A DNA stretch of 64,000 bases from Reichenbachiella ulvae (GTDB lineage Bacteria > Bacteroidota > Bacteroidia > Cytophagales > Cyclobacteriaceae). A program made the position numbers and the translations under genes. The notes under the pieces are model-generated. The model saw only the letters and a list, made by a program, of their open reading frames with translations. It searched no databases and was not told the DNA's origin. Position 1 is the first letter of the stretch. Every line of letters begins with the position of its first letter. Positions 47,322 through 54,890 of this stretch are shown piece by piece. Location: NCBI RefSeq assembly GCF_025833875.1, contig NZ_JAOYOD010000001.1:4914501-4978500 (forward strand), read 5' to 3'.

Positions 47322-48230
47322 ATGAAAAACTATTTTAGTGTGCTCTTGTTGGTACTCGTCCTGGCAGGCTGTCAGCCATCAAAAACAGAAAACATGGAGG
47401 AAAAGAAGGAATTGAAAATATCCCTGGCCGAATGGTCACTCAATCGGGCGATTCGTGGGGGACAGATGAGCAATTTGGATTTCCCGAGGGTTGCAGCGCA
47501 GGAGTTTGGCATCTATGCAGTGGAATATGTTTCGCAGCTATTCCCCGATGATACGACTGACAAAGGCTATCTGCAGCAACTCATAGACAGCTGTGATCGA
47601 TATGGAGTCAAAAGTACCATGATCATGATTGATCACATGGGTAACTTGGGCGATACGACAGAAACCGCTCGCAAGCAAGCCGTTCAGAACCACATGAGAT
47701 GGCTGGATGCTGCTGCATTTTTAGGCTGTGAATCGGTACGCGTCAATGGCAATGGTTTTGGATCTGTAGAAGCGGTCACAGCAGCTTTGGTCAAGTCCAT
47801 GACTGAGCTAGGTGATGAGGCAAAAAAGCGCGGGCTGATGGTGATCATAGAGAATCACGGCATCAGTATGCCTGATGGTAGTTGGAACTTCAATTCCTTC
47901 TCCAGCAATGGTAAATATCTATCCAATGCCCTGAAAGAAACGAACCATCCGAATGTGGGCGCCTTACCTGATTTTGGCAACTTTGCCGAATATGACCGCT
48001 ATCAAGGTGTGAAGGATCTGCTACCCTACAGCTATGGCATCAGTGCTAAGACCTTTGAGTTTGATGAAAATGGAGAGGCGATTCAGACAGACTACAAGAA
48101 GATGTTTGACATCATCAATGCCAGCGATTTCGATGGCTGGGTGGGAGTAGAGTTCGAAGGGGATGGAGTCTCCGAGTATGAAGGCATCAAAAAGACCAAG
48201 GCCCTGATAGAGAAGTATTGGAAGCCGTAG
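47322..48230 (+). CDS. TIM-barrel sugar isomerase/epimerase-like lipoprotein
   Basis: 302 residues from ATG 47322, which starts a lipoprotein signal with lipobox LAGC (Cys17); the frame is open to 47223, but that start would lie in the terminator. The mature part is a xylose-isomerase-like TIM barrel (AP_endonuc_2): YAVEYVSQLFPDD, TMIMIDHMGNLGD, and metal-ligand candidates in VIIENHG, ALPDFGNF and GVEFEGDG. Related exported proteins act on sugars or inositols; the substrate is unknown. After Cys17 comes QPSK rather than acidic residues, so a periplasm-facing anchor is likely. Single-gene unit. Confidence 0.8.
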   Translation: MKNYFSVLLLVLVLAGCQPSKTENMEEKKELKISLAEWSLNRAIRGGQMSNLDFPRVAAQEFGIYAVEYVSQLFPDDTTDKGYLQQLIDSCDRYGVKSTMIMIDHMGNLGDTTETARKQAVQNHMRWLDAAAFLGCESVRVNGNGFGSVEAVTAALVKSMTELGDEAKKRGLMVIIENHGISMPDGSWNFNSFSSNGKYLSNALKETNHPNVGALPDFGNFAEYDRYQGVKDLLPYSYGISAKTFEFDENGEAIQTDYKKMFDIINASDFDGWVGVEFEGDGVSEYEGIKKTKALIEKYWKP

Positions 48231-48239
48231 GGGGTAATA

Positions 48240-48270
48240 GTTATTAGTTATTTGGTTATTAGTTAATGGT
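48240..48270 (+). repeat. Short 15-nt direct repeat (GTTATTAGTTA)
   Basis: GTTATTAGTTA occurs at 48240-48250 and 48255-48265, followed by a partial third copy. It is AT-rich, lies between the isomerase-like gene and the toxin-antitoxin pair, and may mark the edge of an accessory segment. No function is evident. Confidence 0.6.
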
Positions 48271-48357
48271 TAATTCCAGATTTCTATGCCTTTACAAAAC
48301 TAGTAGTCATCCTCCGCCTATGTCCACATTTATCATCCAATTCAGTATCTTTAATTT

Positions 48358-48537
48358 ATGAACAAGCAAACAGCAATAGACTCCTTGAAAGATATGCCGC
48401 AGGATTTCGAACTTGAGGAATTCATTGAAAGGTTGGTGATTCTTGATAAAATTGAAAAAGGACGCAAAGATGTTGAGGCTGGAAGAACTTTTTCGCATGA
48501 AGAAGCAAAAACCAAACTGAGTAAGTGGCTGAAGTAA
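48358..48537 (+). CDS. Antitoxin of a type II toxin-antitoxin pair
   Basis: 59 residues, MNKQTAIDSLKDMPQDFELE, mainly helical and charged, ending KTKLSKWLK. The pattern ELEEFIERLVILDKIEKGRKDVEAGRTFSHEEAK is that of small RelB/ParD-like antitoxins often paired with RelE/ParE toxins in Bacteroidota. Its 3' end overlaps the toxin start by 13 nt, which couples their synthesis. It should bind and neutralise the toxin and repress the promoter. Call rests on size, overlap and partner. Confidence 0.75.
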   Translation: MNKQTAIDSLKDMPQDFELEEFIERLVILDKIEKGRKDVEAGRTFSHEEAKTKLSKWLK

Positions 48538-48809
48538 TTTGGTCCAGTAATGCTCTTACTGATTTGAGCGAAATTGGAGAATATATTGAAGTTGATTCTC
48601 CAAAGTATGCTGAATTAACAGTTAACAAGCTTTATAACAAAGTTGAAGTCCTTTCTATGTATCCAAAAATGGGAAGAAAAGTTCCAGAGACAGAGAAGGA
48701 AAACTTGAGAGAACTCATTGAAGGAAATTACCGGATTATTTATGAGGTTGGGAATGTTGACATCTTTATCCTTACAGTCCATCATAGTTCTAGACCCCTG
48801 AAACTTTGA
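48525..48809 (+). CDS. RelE/ParE-family toxin
   Basis: 94 residues from GTG 48525. VIWSSNALTDLSEIGEYIE, the central MYPKMGRKVPE and the C-terminal LRELIEGNYRIIYEV followed by ILTVHHSSRPLKL are typical of the ParE/RelE superfamily. Members cleave mRNA on the ribosome or poison gyrase; which applies here cannot be told. The pair lies in an accessory-looking region and is not linked to a plasmid or phage gene here. Confidence 0.88.
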   Translation: MAEVIWSSNALTDLSEIGEYIEVDSPKYAELTVNKLYNKVEVLSMYPKMGRKVPETEKENLRELIEGNYRIIYEVGNVDIFILTVHHSSRPLKL

Positions 48810-49059
48810 GGCTATGCCATGGTCTCGTCTTCGATTAGTTCAGCTCCTCGAATATATGGTACCAGGATCGATTGCAACTCAATTAAACCCAATTGGCTTC
48901 TTTCGATTAGATGAATTAGTTTGGTCATTCCTGGCAGCTCATCAGACTGCTTACCCCAGCAAGTATTAATAAAGAAATAATGGCAACTGTTTTCATAATG
49001 CATTAAAATAGTATTTGTAGTGCTTATTGTTCAAACGGTTGCCAACTATAACAAAATAG
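48810..49059. other. Intergenic stretch without a supported gene
   Basis: 250 nt between the toxin and a small membrane protein gene. A 63-codon minus-strand frame (48812-49003) shows no recognisable pattern and is not accepted as a gene. No RNA or strong hairpin is seen. Confidence 0.5.
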
Positions 49060-49446
49060 ATGTTAGTTAATGTTTTACAATACTTCAAAGATATCAAAGG
49101 TCAAAAGCTGATTCTGTGGTGTTATTTGATTTGGTATGTAGTGATTATTACCATTTATTTTGAACCTTCTCCCAGTTTATGGACTAGTTCCCTGGGTATA
49201 TCTTGTATCATTGGATTTGCACTTATTTTATCTACCACTCAAAAAGGTAAGAAACAGGATATATGGATAAAAATAAGGCTCTTTTTATTTCCTTTTTGTG
49301 TCTCCAGTTACTCTGCAACCATAAAGGATTATGATTTTATTCTATTATTCCCGATCAATCAATTGCATATGTTTATTTCAGCTTTGAGCTGCTTAATGTT
49401 TCTATTTATGGTTGGGTGTATTAAAAGATTCTATAATCCAACTTAA
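49060..49446 (+). CDS. Small four-helix membrane protein of unknown function
   Basis: 128 residues with about four hydrophobic segments and no signal peptide (MLVNVLQYFKDIKGQKLILW). The segment KDYDFILLFPINQLHMFISALSCLMFLFM resembles a widespread but uncharacterised family of small membrane proteins that I recall only loosely. No neighbouring gene suggests a role. The AT-rich region from 49447 to 49701 after it holds nothing I can name. Confidence 0.6.
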   Translation: MLVNVLQYFKDIKGQKLILWCYLIWYVVIITIYFEPSPSLWTSSLGISCIIGFALILSTTQKGKKQDIWIKIRLFLFPFCVSSYSATIKDYDFILLFPINQLHMFISALSCLMFLFMVGCIKRFYNPT

Positions 49447-49701
49447 ATCAGTAATTACCAATTGAGTCAACCCTCAATTTCACTGACTCGTTGAGTGCTT
49501 ATAAAGTGTATTGGACTAGTAATGAAATAAGGGACAACCATAGCACCCTACACAGGCATAGTTCAACAGTGAGTCCATAAACCATTGCCCTCCAAACTCC
49601 CCAAGTCACATTTATCCCTTATTTTAGGGCAACAGTTTATAGAGCACTAAACTGATCTATGAAATTAAAATACCTACTAATGTTATTTTCATCAGTACAT
49701 T

Positions 49702-50334
49702 TTAAGATGCCAAAAGATCAAAAATTGTTCCCACAATTACCGACATCAATGCAATCACCTTTACAATTGAATTAAGACTCTTTTTATCTAAAACCCAAAC
49801 AATTGGACTTATTAGAAAAAAGTTTAGAGCGTAAGAAATACAATAAAACAACAGAGCAAAAAGCGAGATAATAACTGGAATTATTAAGCCTGAGAAGGAA
49901 AAGGCAAAACTCCCCAAAAAAATGGCCCAGAACCAATTCATATATTCAGCAAGCTTTACTGAGCAATACAAGGCAGAAATAAGAGCTGCAATAATTAGCA
50001 TCAATGTATATGAAGAATCAATTTTAAGTACATCCTTTTCCTCTTTGGTGAGTTTTTTACTCGTAGTTTTTTGATACCACTTTCTTGTGTTTTCAAGACC
50101 GAAAAACGCTATTTGACGAATGTTTCGAAAATTTATTAATTCCTTAAGGTTAGCACTAAACTTAGAGAGTCTAGTAAATCCAATAATTTCAAAAATCACC
50201 ATTAATCCTCCTAAGAACTGAATAATTTTACCAATTCGTCCTAGCCAGAAGATTGACACACCAAATAGTCTATAATTTGTTAGCCCAACTCCTTGAAACC
50301 AAAGTTCCCAAGCTTTAATAAAATCTATGTCCAT
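49702..50334 (-). CDS. Membrane protein of unknown function
   Basis: 210 residues from ATG 50334 (MDIDFIKAWELWFQGVGLTN). The frame continues upstream to 50670, but those 112 extra residues are the antisense reading of the 21-bp repeat gene, so the inner ATG is chosen. Four or five hydrophobic segments flank a basic middle part (ENTRKWYQKTTSKKLTKEEK). No family recognised. It is divergent from the repeat gene by 91 nt. Confidence 0.6.
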   Translation of the reverse strand: MDIDFIKAWELWFQGVGLTNYRLFGVSIFWLGRIGKIIQFLGGLMVIFEIIGFTRLSKFSANLKELINFRNIRQIAFFGLENTRKWYQKTTSKKLTKEEKDVLKIDSSYTLMLIIAALISALYCSVKLAEYMNWFWAIFLGSFAFSFSGLIIPVIISLFALLFYCISYALNFFLISPIVWVLDKKSLNSIVKVIALMSVIVGTIFDLLAS

Positions 50335-50425
50335 AAAGTATTGTGTTTGACTAAAAGTTAAGAAAGGAATATAGCATTTTGTTAGGCATCTTGCGTGGGG
50401 ACTTCTATGAGAAAATTCTGAGTTT

Positions 50426-50815
50426 ATGGAAACTACCCCCGCCAACCCCGTCACCCCTACCGCGCACTCAGCCAATAGCAAAGACAACCTAGCGAATGAT
50501 ACTGACAACCTTGCCAATCTTACCGATGACTCTGTCGATGATACAGACAACCTAGCGAATGCCACAGACGACCTAGCGGGTGATACCGACAACTCAGCCA
50601 GTAACACCGACAACTTAGTGAATACCACAGACCACTTAGAAGGTGGTACCGACGACTTTGTCAATGCCACAGACTACTTAGTAGGTGATACTGACTACTT
50701 AGTGGATGATACAGACGGCTTAGAAGGTAACACAGACAACATTGTGAATGCCACTGACAACTCTGTGGGTCATACAGACAACATTGCCAATGGTACTGAC
50801 AAGGCTGCTATTTAA
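50426..50815 (+). CDS. Heptad-repeat protein (xTDxxxx), unknown function
   Basis: 129 residues: a Pro/Thr-rich start METTPANPVTPTAHSAN, then sixteen 7-residue units (50477-50812). The last fifteen all carry Thr-Asp at positions 2-3 (DTDNLAN, ATDDLAG, NTDNLVN, ATDYLVG). The frame opens and closes exactly with the repeat array. No signal peptide, membrane segment or Cys; strongly acidic. Thr codons vary (ACT, ACC, ACA) while the residue does not, which suggests protein-level selection, though the region could be non-coding. It overlaps the end of the convergent gcdH by 8 nt. Confidence 0.5.
   Translation: METTPANPVTPTAHSANSKDNLANDTDNLANLTDDSVDDTDNLANATDDLAGDTDNSASNTDNLVNTTDHLEGGTDDFVNATDYLVGDTDYLVDDTDGLEGNTDNIVNATDNSVGHTDNIANGTDKAAI
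50477..50812 (+). repeat. Sixteen tandem copies of a 21-bp unit
   Basis: Units of exactly 21 bp begin at 50477, 50498, 50519 and so on to 50792, without indels. A typical unit is GATACAGACAACCTAGCGAA plus T. Copies differ from each other at several sites, so the array is old rather than freshly expanded. There are no spacers, so it is not a CRISPR array. Confidence 0.95.
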
Positions 50816-51983
50816 TAGCCGATATCCCTGTGATCTCATGTCCGAGGATCAGCAGGTGAATGTCGTGAGTACCCTCGTAGGTGACGACCGATTCCAGGTT
50901 CATCATGTGGCGCATCATGGGGTACTCGCCAGTGATGCCCATGCCTCCGTGGATCTGCCTGGCTTCTCGAGCGATATCCAGCGCAGTAGCGACCGAATTC
51001 CTTTTGGCCATGGAGATCTGTGCCGTACTGGCTTTGCCCTCATCCATCATCTTTCCTAGCTTCCAGTTGAGCAACTGGGCCTTAGTGATTTCGGTGAGCA
51101 TTTCTGCCAGTTTTTTCTGAATCAGTTGGAAGGACGCGATGGGCTTGTCGAACTGTTGGCGCTCCATTGCATAGCGTCTCGCAGAGTCGTAGCAATCCAT
51201 CGCTGCTCCGATGGCGCCCCAGGCGATCCCGTAGCGGGCCGAATCCAGGCACATCATCGGTGCTCCCAGGCCTGATTTGCCAGGCAGTAGATTTTCTTTG
51301 GGCACTTTCACATTGTCGAACACGAGCTCTCCTGTACAGCTGGCTCTCAGCGACCATTTGCCATGTGTCTCTGGCGTGCTGAAGCCTTCCATGCCACGCT
51401 CTACGATCAACCCGTGGATTCTTCCTTCCTCGTTTTTGGCCCAGACGACCGCTATGTCAGCCTTGGGTGAGTTGGAGATCCACATCTTGGCACCATTGAG
51501 CAGGTAGTGGTCGCCGGCATCTTTGAAGTGGGTGACCATGCCGCTCGGGTTAGAGCCATGGTCAGGTTCTGTCAGACCGAAGCAGCCCAGCATTTCGCCT
51601 GAGCCCAGTTTGGGTAGGTATTTCTTCTTTTGCTCCTCTGAGCCAAACTTGAAAATAGGATACATCACCAGAGACCCCTGTACGGATGCAGTTGATCGCA
51701 TGCCCGAATCCCCTCTTTCGATCTCCTGCATGATCAGGCCATAGGAGATATAGTCCAGGCCGCCACCGCCGTACTCGGCAGGTAGCTGAGGGCCGAAAGC
51801 GCCGACCTCTCCGAATTTGCCCACAATCTCTTCTGGAAAATGATTGCGCTCGGCCCAATCTTCGATGTAGGGACTGATTTCTTTTTTGACAAAATCACGC
51901 ATACTCTGACGGATCAAAAGGTGCTCCTCGGTCAGCAGGTCGTCGAGTGCGTAAAAATCTGGAGATTCAAATGTGTCTTTCAT
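50808..51983 (-). CDS. gcdH: Glutaryl-CoA dehydrogenase-type acyl-CoA dehydrogenase
   Basis: 391 residues. The acyl-CoA dehydrogenase fold is complete: FGPQLPAEYGGGGLDYI, GCFGLTEPDHGSNPSGM, KMWISNSPKADI, the adenine-side RQQFDKPIASFQLIQKKL, and the catalytic base Glu370 in VTYEGTHDIHLLILGHEITGI. The last block is the pattern of glutaryl-CoA dehydrogenase, which oxidises and decarboxylates glutaryl-CoA to crotonyl-CoA in lysine and tryptophan breakdown. It is divergent from kynA (tryptophan 2,3-dioxygenase), which supports this. An electron-transfer flavoprotein partner is not in the window. Confidence 0.88.
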   Translation of the reverse strand: MKDTFESPDFYALDDLLTEEHLLIRQSMRDFVKKEISPYIEDWAERNHFPEEIVGKFGEVGAFGPQLPAEYGGGGLDYISYGLIMQEIERGDSGMRSTASVQGSLVMYPIFKFGSEEQKKKYLPKLGSGEMLGCFGLTEPDHGSNPSGMVTHFKDAGDHYLLNGAKMWISNSPKADIAVVWAKNEEGRIHGLIVERGMEGFSTPETHGKWSLRASCTGELVFDNVKVPKENLLPGKSGLGAPMMCLDSARYGIAWGAIGAAMDCYDSARRYAMERQQFDKPIASFQLIQKKLAEMLTEITKAQLLNWKLGKMMDEGKASTAQISMAKRNSVATALDIAREARQIHGGMGITGEYPMMRHMMNLESVVTYEGTHDIHLLILGHEITGISAIK

Positions 51984-52036
51984 GTTCGGGTCTTATGTTG
52001 TTAAGGCTTTTCAGCCGCTATGTCGATTAATTGTAT

Positions 52037-52067
52037 CAAATTTACACCCTCAACGACAATTAACAAC
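52037..52067 (-). promoter_or_regulatory. Predicted gcdH promoter (GTTG / TAAATTTG)
   Basis: On the minus strand GTTG (52067-52064) and TAAATTTG (52044-52037) are spaced 19 nt, close to the Bacteroidota consensus. It lies in the 89-nt spacer between gcdH and kynA and points to gcdH, with a leader of about 50 nt. A matching kynA promoter is not clear. Confidence 0.6.
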
Positions 52068-52072
52068 CCAAA

Positions 52073-53041
52073 ATGATAATGAAGGATATCGATCCAAAAA
52101 TTTTAGAGCAAGTCAAGAAACTCGAGCAAAAGTATGAGGCGATGGGGCAGGATTTGTCCTCCTATCTCGATGGACTTTTGCATTCGGACTACCTGACTTA
52201 CTGGGATTATATTCATCTGGACACTTTGCTCAGTCTTCAGAATCCCAAAACGCATTTTCCTGATGAGAAAATTTTCATCATCTATCATCAGATCACAGAG
52301 CTATACTTCAAGCTGATCCTGAACGAGATCGAGCAATTGGCTTTTGAGGATCCTAAGGATGCGGCCCTGTTTCTGACTCGATTGAAAAGGGTAAACCGAT
52401 ACTTGCTGCATTTGGTGGATTCCTTTGATGTGATGATCGACGGGATGGACCAAAACCAGTTCTTGCAGTTCAGGATGTCCTTGCTGCCGGCCAGTGGTTT
52501 TCAGTCCGGGCAATTGAGATTGATCGAGTTTTCTTCCACTCCGATGATCAACCTGACAGAGCGAAGCGTGCGAGCTGAGCTGGAAGGGCAGGATATCGAA
52601 AGCCTATACCCGCATCTGTACTGGAAGAAAGGGGCTACTGAGCTAGCGACTGGCAAAAAGACACTGACGCTGAGGCAATTTGAAGAGAAGTATGCGGACG
52701 AATTTGTGAGACACGCGCAGCGCTATGCAGCGGACAATATTTGGTCCAAATATAAGAGTAGCTATGAAGGTGGCGAGGCGAATGCAGAGATCGTGGAGCA
52801 GCTGAGGCATCTGGATTTGCTGGCCAATGTCAACTGGCGATTGGCGCATTATAAGTCGGCCGTTCGCTACTTGCAGAAGGATCCGGATATCATAGCCGCG
52901 ACAGGCGGTACCAACTGGCAGCAGTATTTGCCTCCTAGATTTCAAAAAGTTATCTTTTATCCAGAGCTTTGGTCTAAAAAGGAGATCGAAGACTGGGGCA
53001 AGAGCTGGGTCGAAGAGACGGTTTTTAATTTGAAAAAATAA
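52073..53041 (+). CDS. kynA: Tryptophan 2,3-dioxygenase
   Basis: 322 residues (ATG 52073; ATG 52079 is equally possible). Haem enzyme opening the indole ring of tryptophan to N-formylkynurenine. Family blocks: LTYWDYIHLDTLLSLQ, EKIFIIYHQITELYFKLILNE, LLPASGFQSGQLRLIE and the C-terminal AATGGTNWQQYLPP. It heads the kynurenine route whose further breakdown can reach glutaryl-CoA, the substrate of the divergent gcdH. The next gene starts on the base after the stop. Confidence 0.93.
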   Translation: MIMKDIDPKILEQVKKLEQKYEAMGQDLSSYLDGLLHSDYLTYWDYIHLDTLLSLQNPKTHFPDEKIFIIYHQITELYFKLILNEIEQLAFEDPKDAALFLTRLKRVNRYLLHLVDSFDVMIDGMDQNQFLQFRMSLLPASGFQSGQLRLIEFSSTPMINLTERSVRAELEGQDIESLYPHLYWKKGATELATGKKTLTLRQFEEKYADEFVRHAQRYAADNIWSKYKSSYEGGEANAEIVEQLRHLDLLANVNWRLAHYKSAVRYLQKDPDIIAATGGTNWQQYLPPRFQKVIFYPELWSKKEIEDWGKSWVEETVFNLKK

Positions 53042-54886
53042 GTGAGTAGAAAAAGAGCGTTTGGAACATGGATCGCCTATTTCCTTTTCATCGGGAGTAT
53101 ATGGGCGCAGGGCGTGGAGGTCAGAACCTACTACGATCAGGACCAGCAGGTGCTGAAGGAGGTTTTCTATGTCAACGACACCATCGAAAATCTGCTCAAT
53201 GGTCCCTATCGCTCTTACTATCTCTCTGGAAAGGTCAAATCAGAAGGCGAGTACCAGTACAATCGCGCGACAGGAGATTGGGTTTACTATTTCGAAAATG
53301 GGAACATCCGAAACACGGGGTCCTTCTTCAGAGGTCGATCGGTGGGTATATGGACTTACTACTTCGAGAATGGAAACAAGCGATCGGAAGGAATCCTGGA
53401 GGACAATCAGCGAGCAGGCGAATGGACTTTTTATTTTGAGGATGGCGGTCTGAAGAGCGAAGGAACCTACCTCGATGGCATACGCGATGGGCTTTGGAAG
53501 TTTTATTACGAGGAGGGCAGTCTCAAGGCACAAGCCATCTTTAAAAACGGTAAAGGAGATTACAAGGAGTTTTACCTCTCTGGGAGTCTCAAGATGGAGG
53601 GGCTCAACCGCAATGGCAAAAGTGATAGCTTGTGGACTTACTATTTCGAATCGGGCGAACGAATGGCGGAGGGTTATTACAAAAAAGGCCTGAAGACCGG
53701 ACCTTGGAAATATTTCTACAAGAATGGTGAAATCTCAGCCCAGGGCGGTTATGAAGAAGGCCAGACGATTGGTAACTGGATTTACTATCACGAGAATGGT
53801 GCGAAGAGTGCGGAAGGTCTCCAAAAGAACAGTCAGAAAGATGGCTACTGGAAGATGTTTTACGAGACAGGTGAGATGAAGGGTATCGGTGAGTTTGACG
53901 AAGGGACGGGCGAGTACAATGAGTACTACGTCAGTGGCAAGCTCAAAGTGAACGGGCATTTTTTGAATGGATTGAATGATGGGCACTGGACCTACTTTGA
54001 TGAAGAAGGGCACATCGAAGGAGAGGCAGATTTTGAGCAGGGGATGGGCCAATATACTGGCTACTATCTGGATGGCAGCATCAAGATGTCAGGAAAGATC
54101 GCCGGAGGTCGTCGAGTTGGGGAATGGACGCTCTACAAGAAAAATGGAGAGATAGCAGGTAAATATCATCCTGTATATCAGGATGACAATCCCGTCTTCC
54201 TGACCGAAGAGCGGCTCAATGATGGCAGCAATCAAGAAGAATATGAAAAGCCCGAATACAAATTCAAAAGAAAGAAATCCAGGAATTTCACTCCAGTGGT
54301 CAACGAATACAAAGGTGTGATATTTGCCACCAATCCACTGATGCTTTTTGCTGGTCATGCGCCGCTATCAGTGGAGTATTATCTGCAGGAGCGACTGGGC
54401 TATGAGCTGATGTATAGTTATAGACGTGATCCGTTTTTCTCTTCCCTGGAGGGTGTGGGTACTGATGATGTTTTCACACAGGGACACCGACTTAAGTTCA
54501 AACAGAAGTTTTATAGCAAAGATCAGAAATATGGCATGCTGTACTTTGGTCATTTGATAGGGGCCAATTTTGACAAGCATAGCGTGAAAATCAACGAAGG
54601 CTCTGGCAACTTCCAGACTGTAAGTATGGGCGAGCAGAACTATTATTATGGCGTGATCGTAGGAGATCGCTGGATGAAGAATCCGGGTAATGCGGGCTTT
54701 ACCGTTGATGCCTATATCGGTTTTGGATTGGGATACCGAAACAAGTCCAGAGACTACAGCGATCGAAATTTCGACAGTTCATTTAAAAGTGTTCCGGGAG
54801 AGGGAATCAACGTGCCAGTGTTTTTTGGCGTGAACATAGGCTATCTCGGATTCAAAAAATATCAAACCAACGGCCCAGTAAGATAA
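53042..54886 (+). CDS. Exported MORN-type repeat protein fused to an outer-membrane beta-barrel-like domain
   Basis: 614 residues from GTG 53042, directly after the kynA stop. Signal peptide ends at SIWAQ. From about 45 to 395 there are fourteen MORN_2/YwqK-like units of about 20-23 residues (GDWVYYFENGNIRNTG, GIWTYYFENGNKRSEG, GPWKYFYKNGEISAQG). After a charged linker the last 190 residues (FATNPLMLFAGHAPLSVEYY, KYGMLYFGHLIGANF, VDAYIGFGLGYRN, FFGVNIGYLGF) alternate like a small outer-membrane barrel of the DUF3575 sort. The combination suggests a surface or periplasmic repeat arm anchored in the outer membrane; function unknown. Confidence 0.75.
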   Translation: MSRKRAFGTWIAYFLFIGSIWAQGVEVRTYYDQDQQVLKEVFYVNDTIENLLNGPYRSYYLSGKVKSEGEYQYNRATGDWVYYFENGNIRNTGSFFRGRSVGIWTYYFENGNKRSEGILEDNQRAGEWTFYFEDGGLKSEGTYLDGIRDGLWKFYYEEGSLKAQAIFKNGKGDYKEFYLSGSLKMEGLNRNGKSDSLWTYYFESGERMAEGYYKKGLKTGPWKYFYKNGEISAQGGYEEGQTIGNWIYYHENGAKSAEGLQKNSQKDGYWKMFYETGEMKGIGEFDEGTGEYNEYYVSGKLKVNGHFLNGLNDGHWTYFDEEGHIEGEADFEQGMGQYTGYYLDGSIKMSGKIAGGRRVGEWTLYKKNGEIAGKYHPVYQDDNPVFLTEERLNDGSNQEEYEKPEYKFKRKKSRNFTPVVNEYKGVIFATNPLMLFAGHAPLSVEYYLQERLGYELMYSYRRDPFFSSLEGVGTDDVFTQGHRLKFKQKFYSKDQKYGMLYFGHLIGANFDKHSVKINEGSGNFQTVSMGEQNYYYGVIVGDRWMKNPGNAGFTVDAYIGFGLGYRNKSRDYSDRNFDSSFKSVPGEGINVPVFFGVNIGYLGFKKYQTNGPVR

Positions 54887-54890
54887 TCAC

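Noticed and set aside
48812..49003. 63-codon minus-strand frame after the toxin gene
   Set aside because: No recognisable motif, no partner and no start context; its coding value cannot be supported.
49702..50670. A 322-residue minus-strand protein including the antisense of the 21-bp repeats
   Set aside because: The first 112 residues are the complement of the repeat gene and begin at a GTG inside it; the clear membrane protein starts at ATG 50334.
50477..50812. Possible CRISPR array
   Set aside because: The 21-bp units are contiguous, with no spacers and no cas genes.
53240..54052. Minus-strand repeat-like frames opposite the MORN gene
   Set aside because: Their periodicity is the complement of the MORN repeats.
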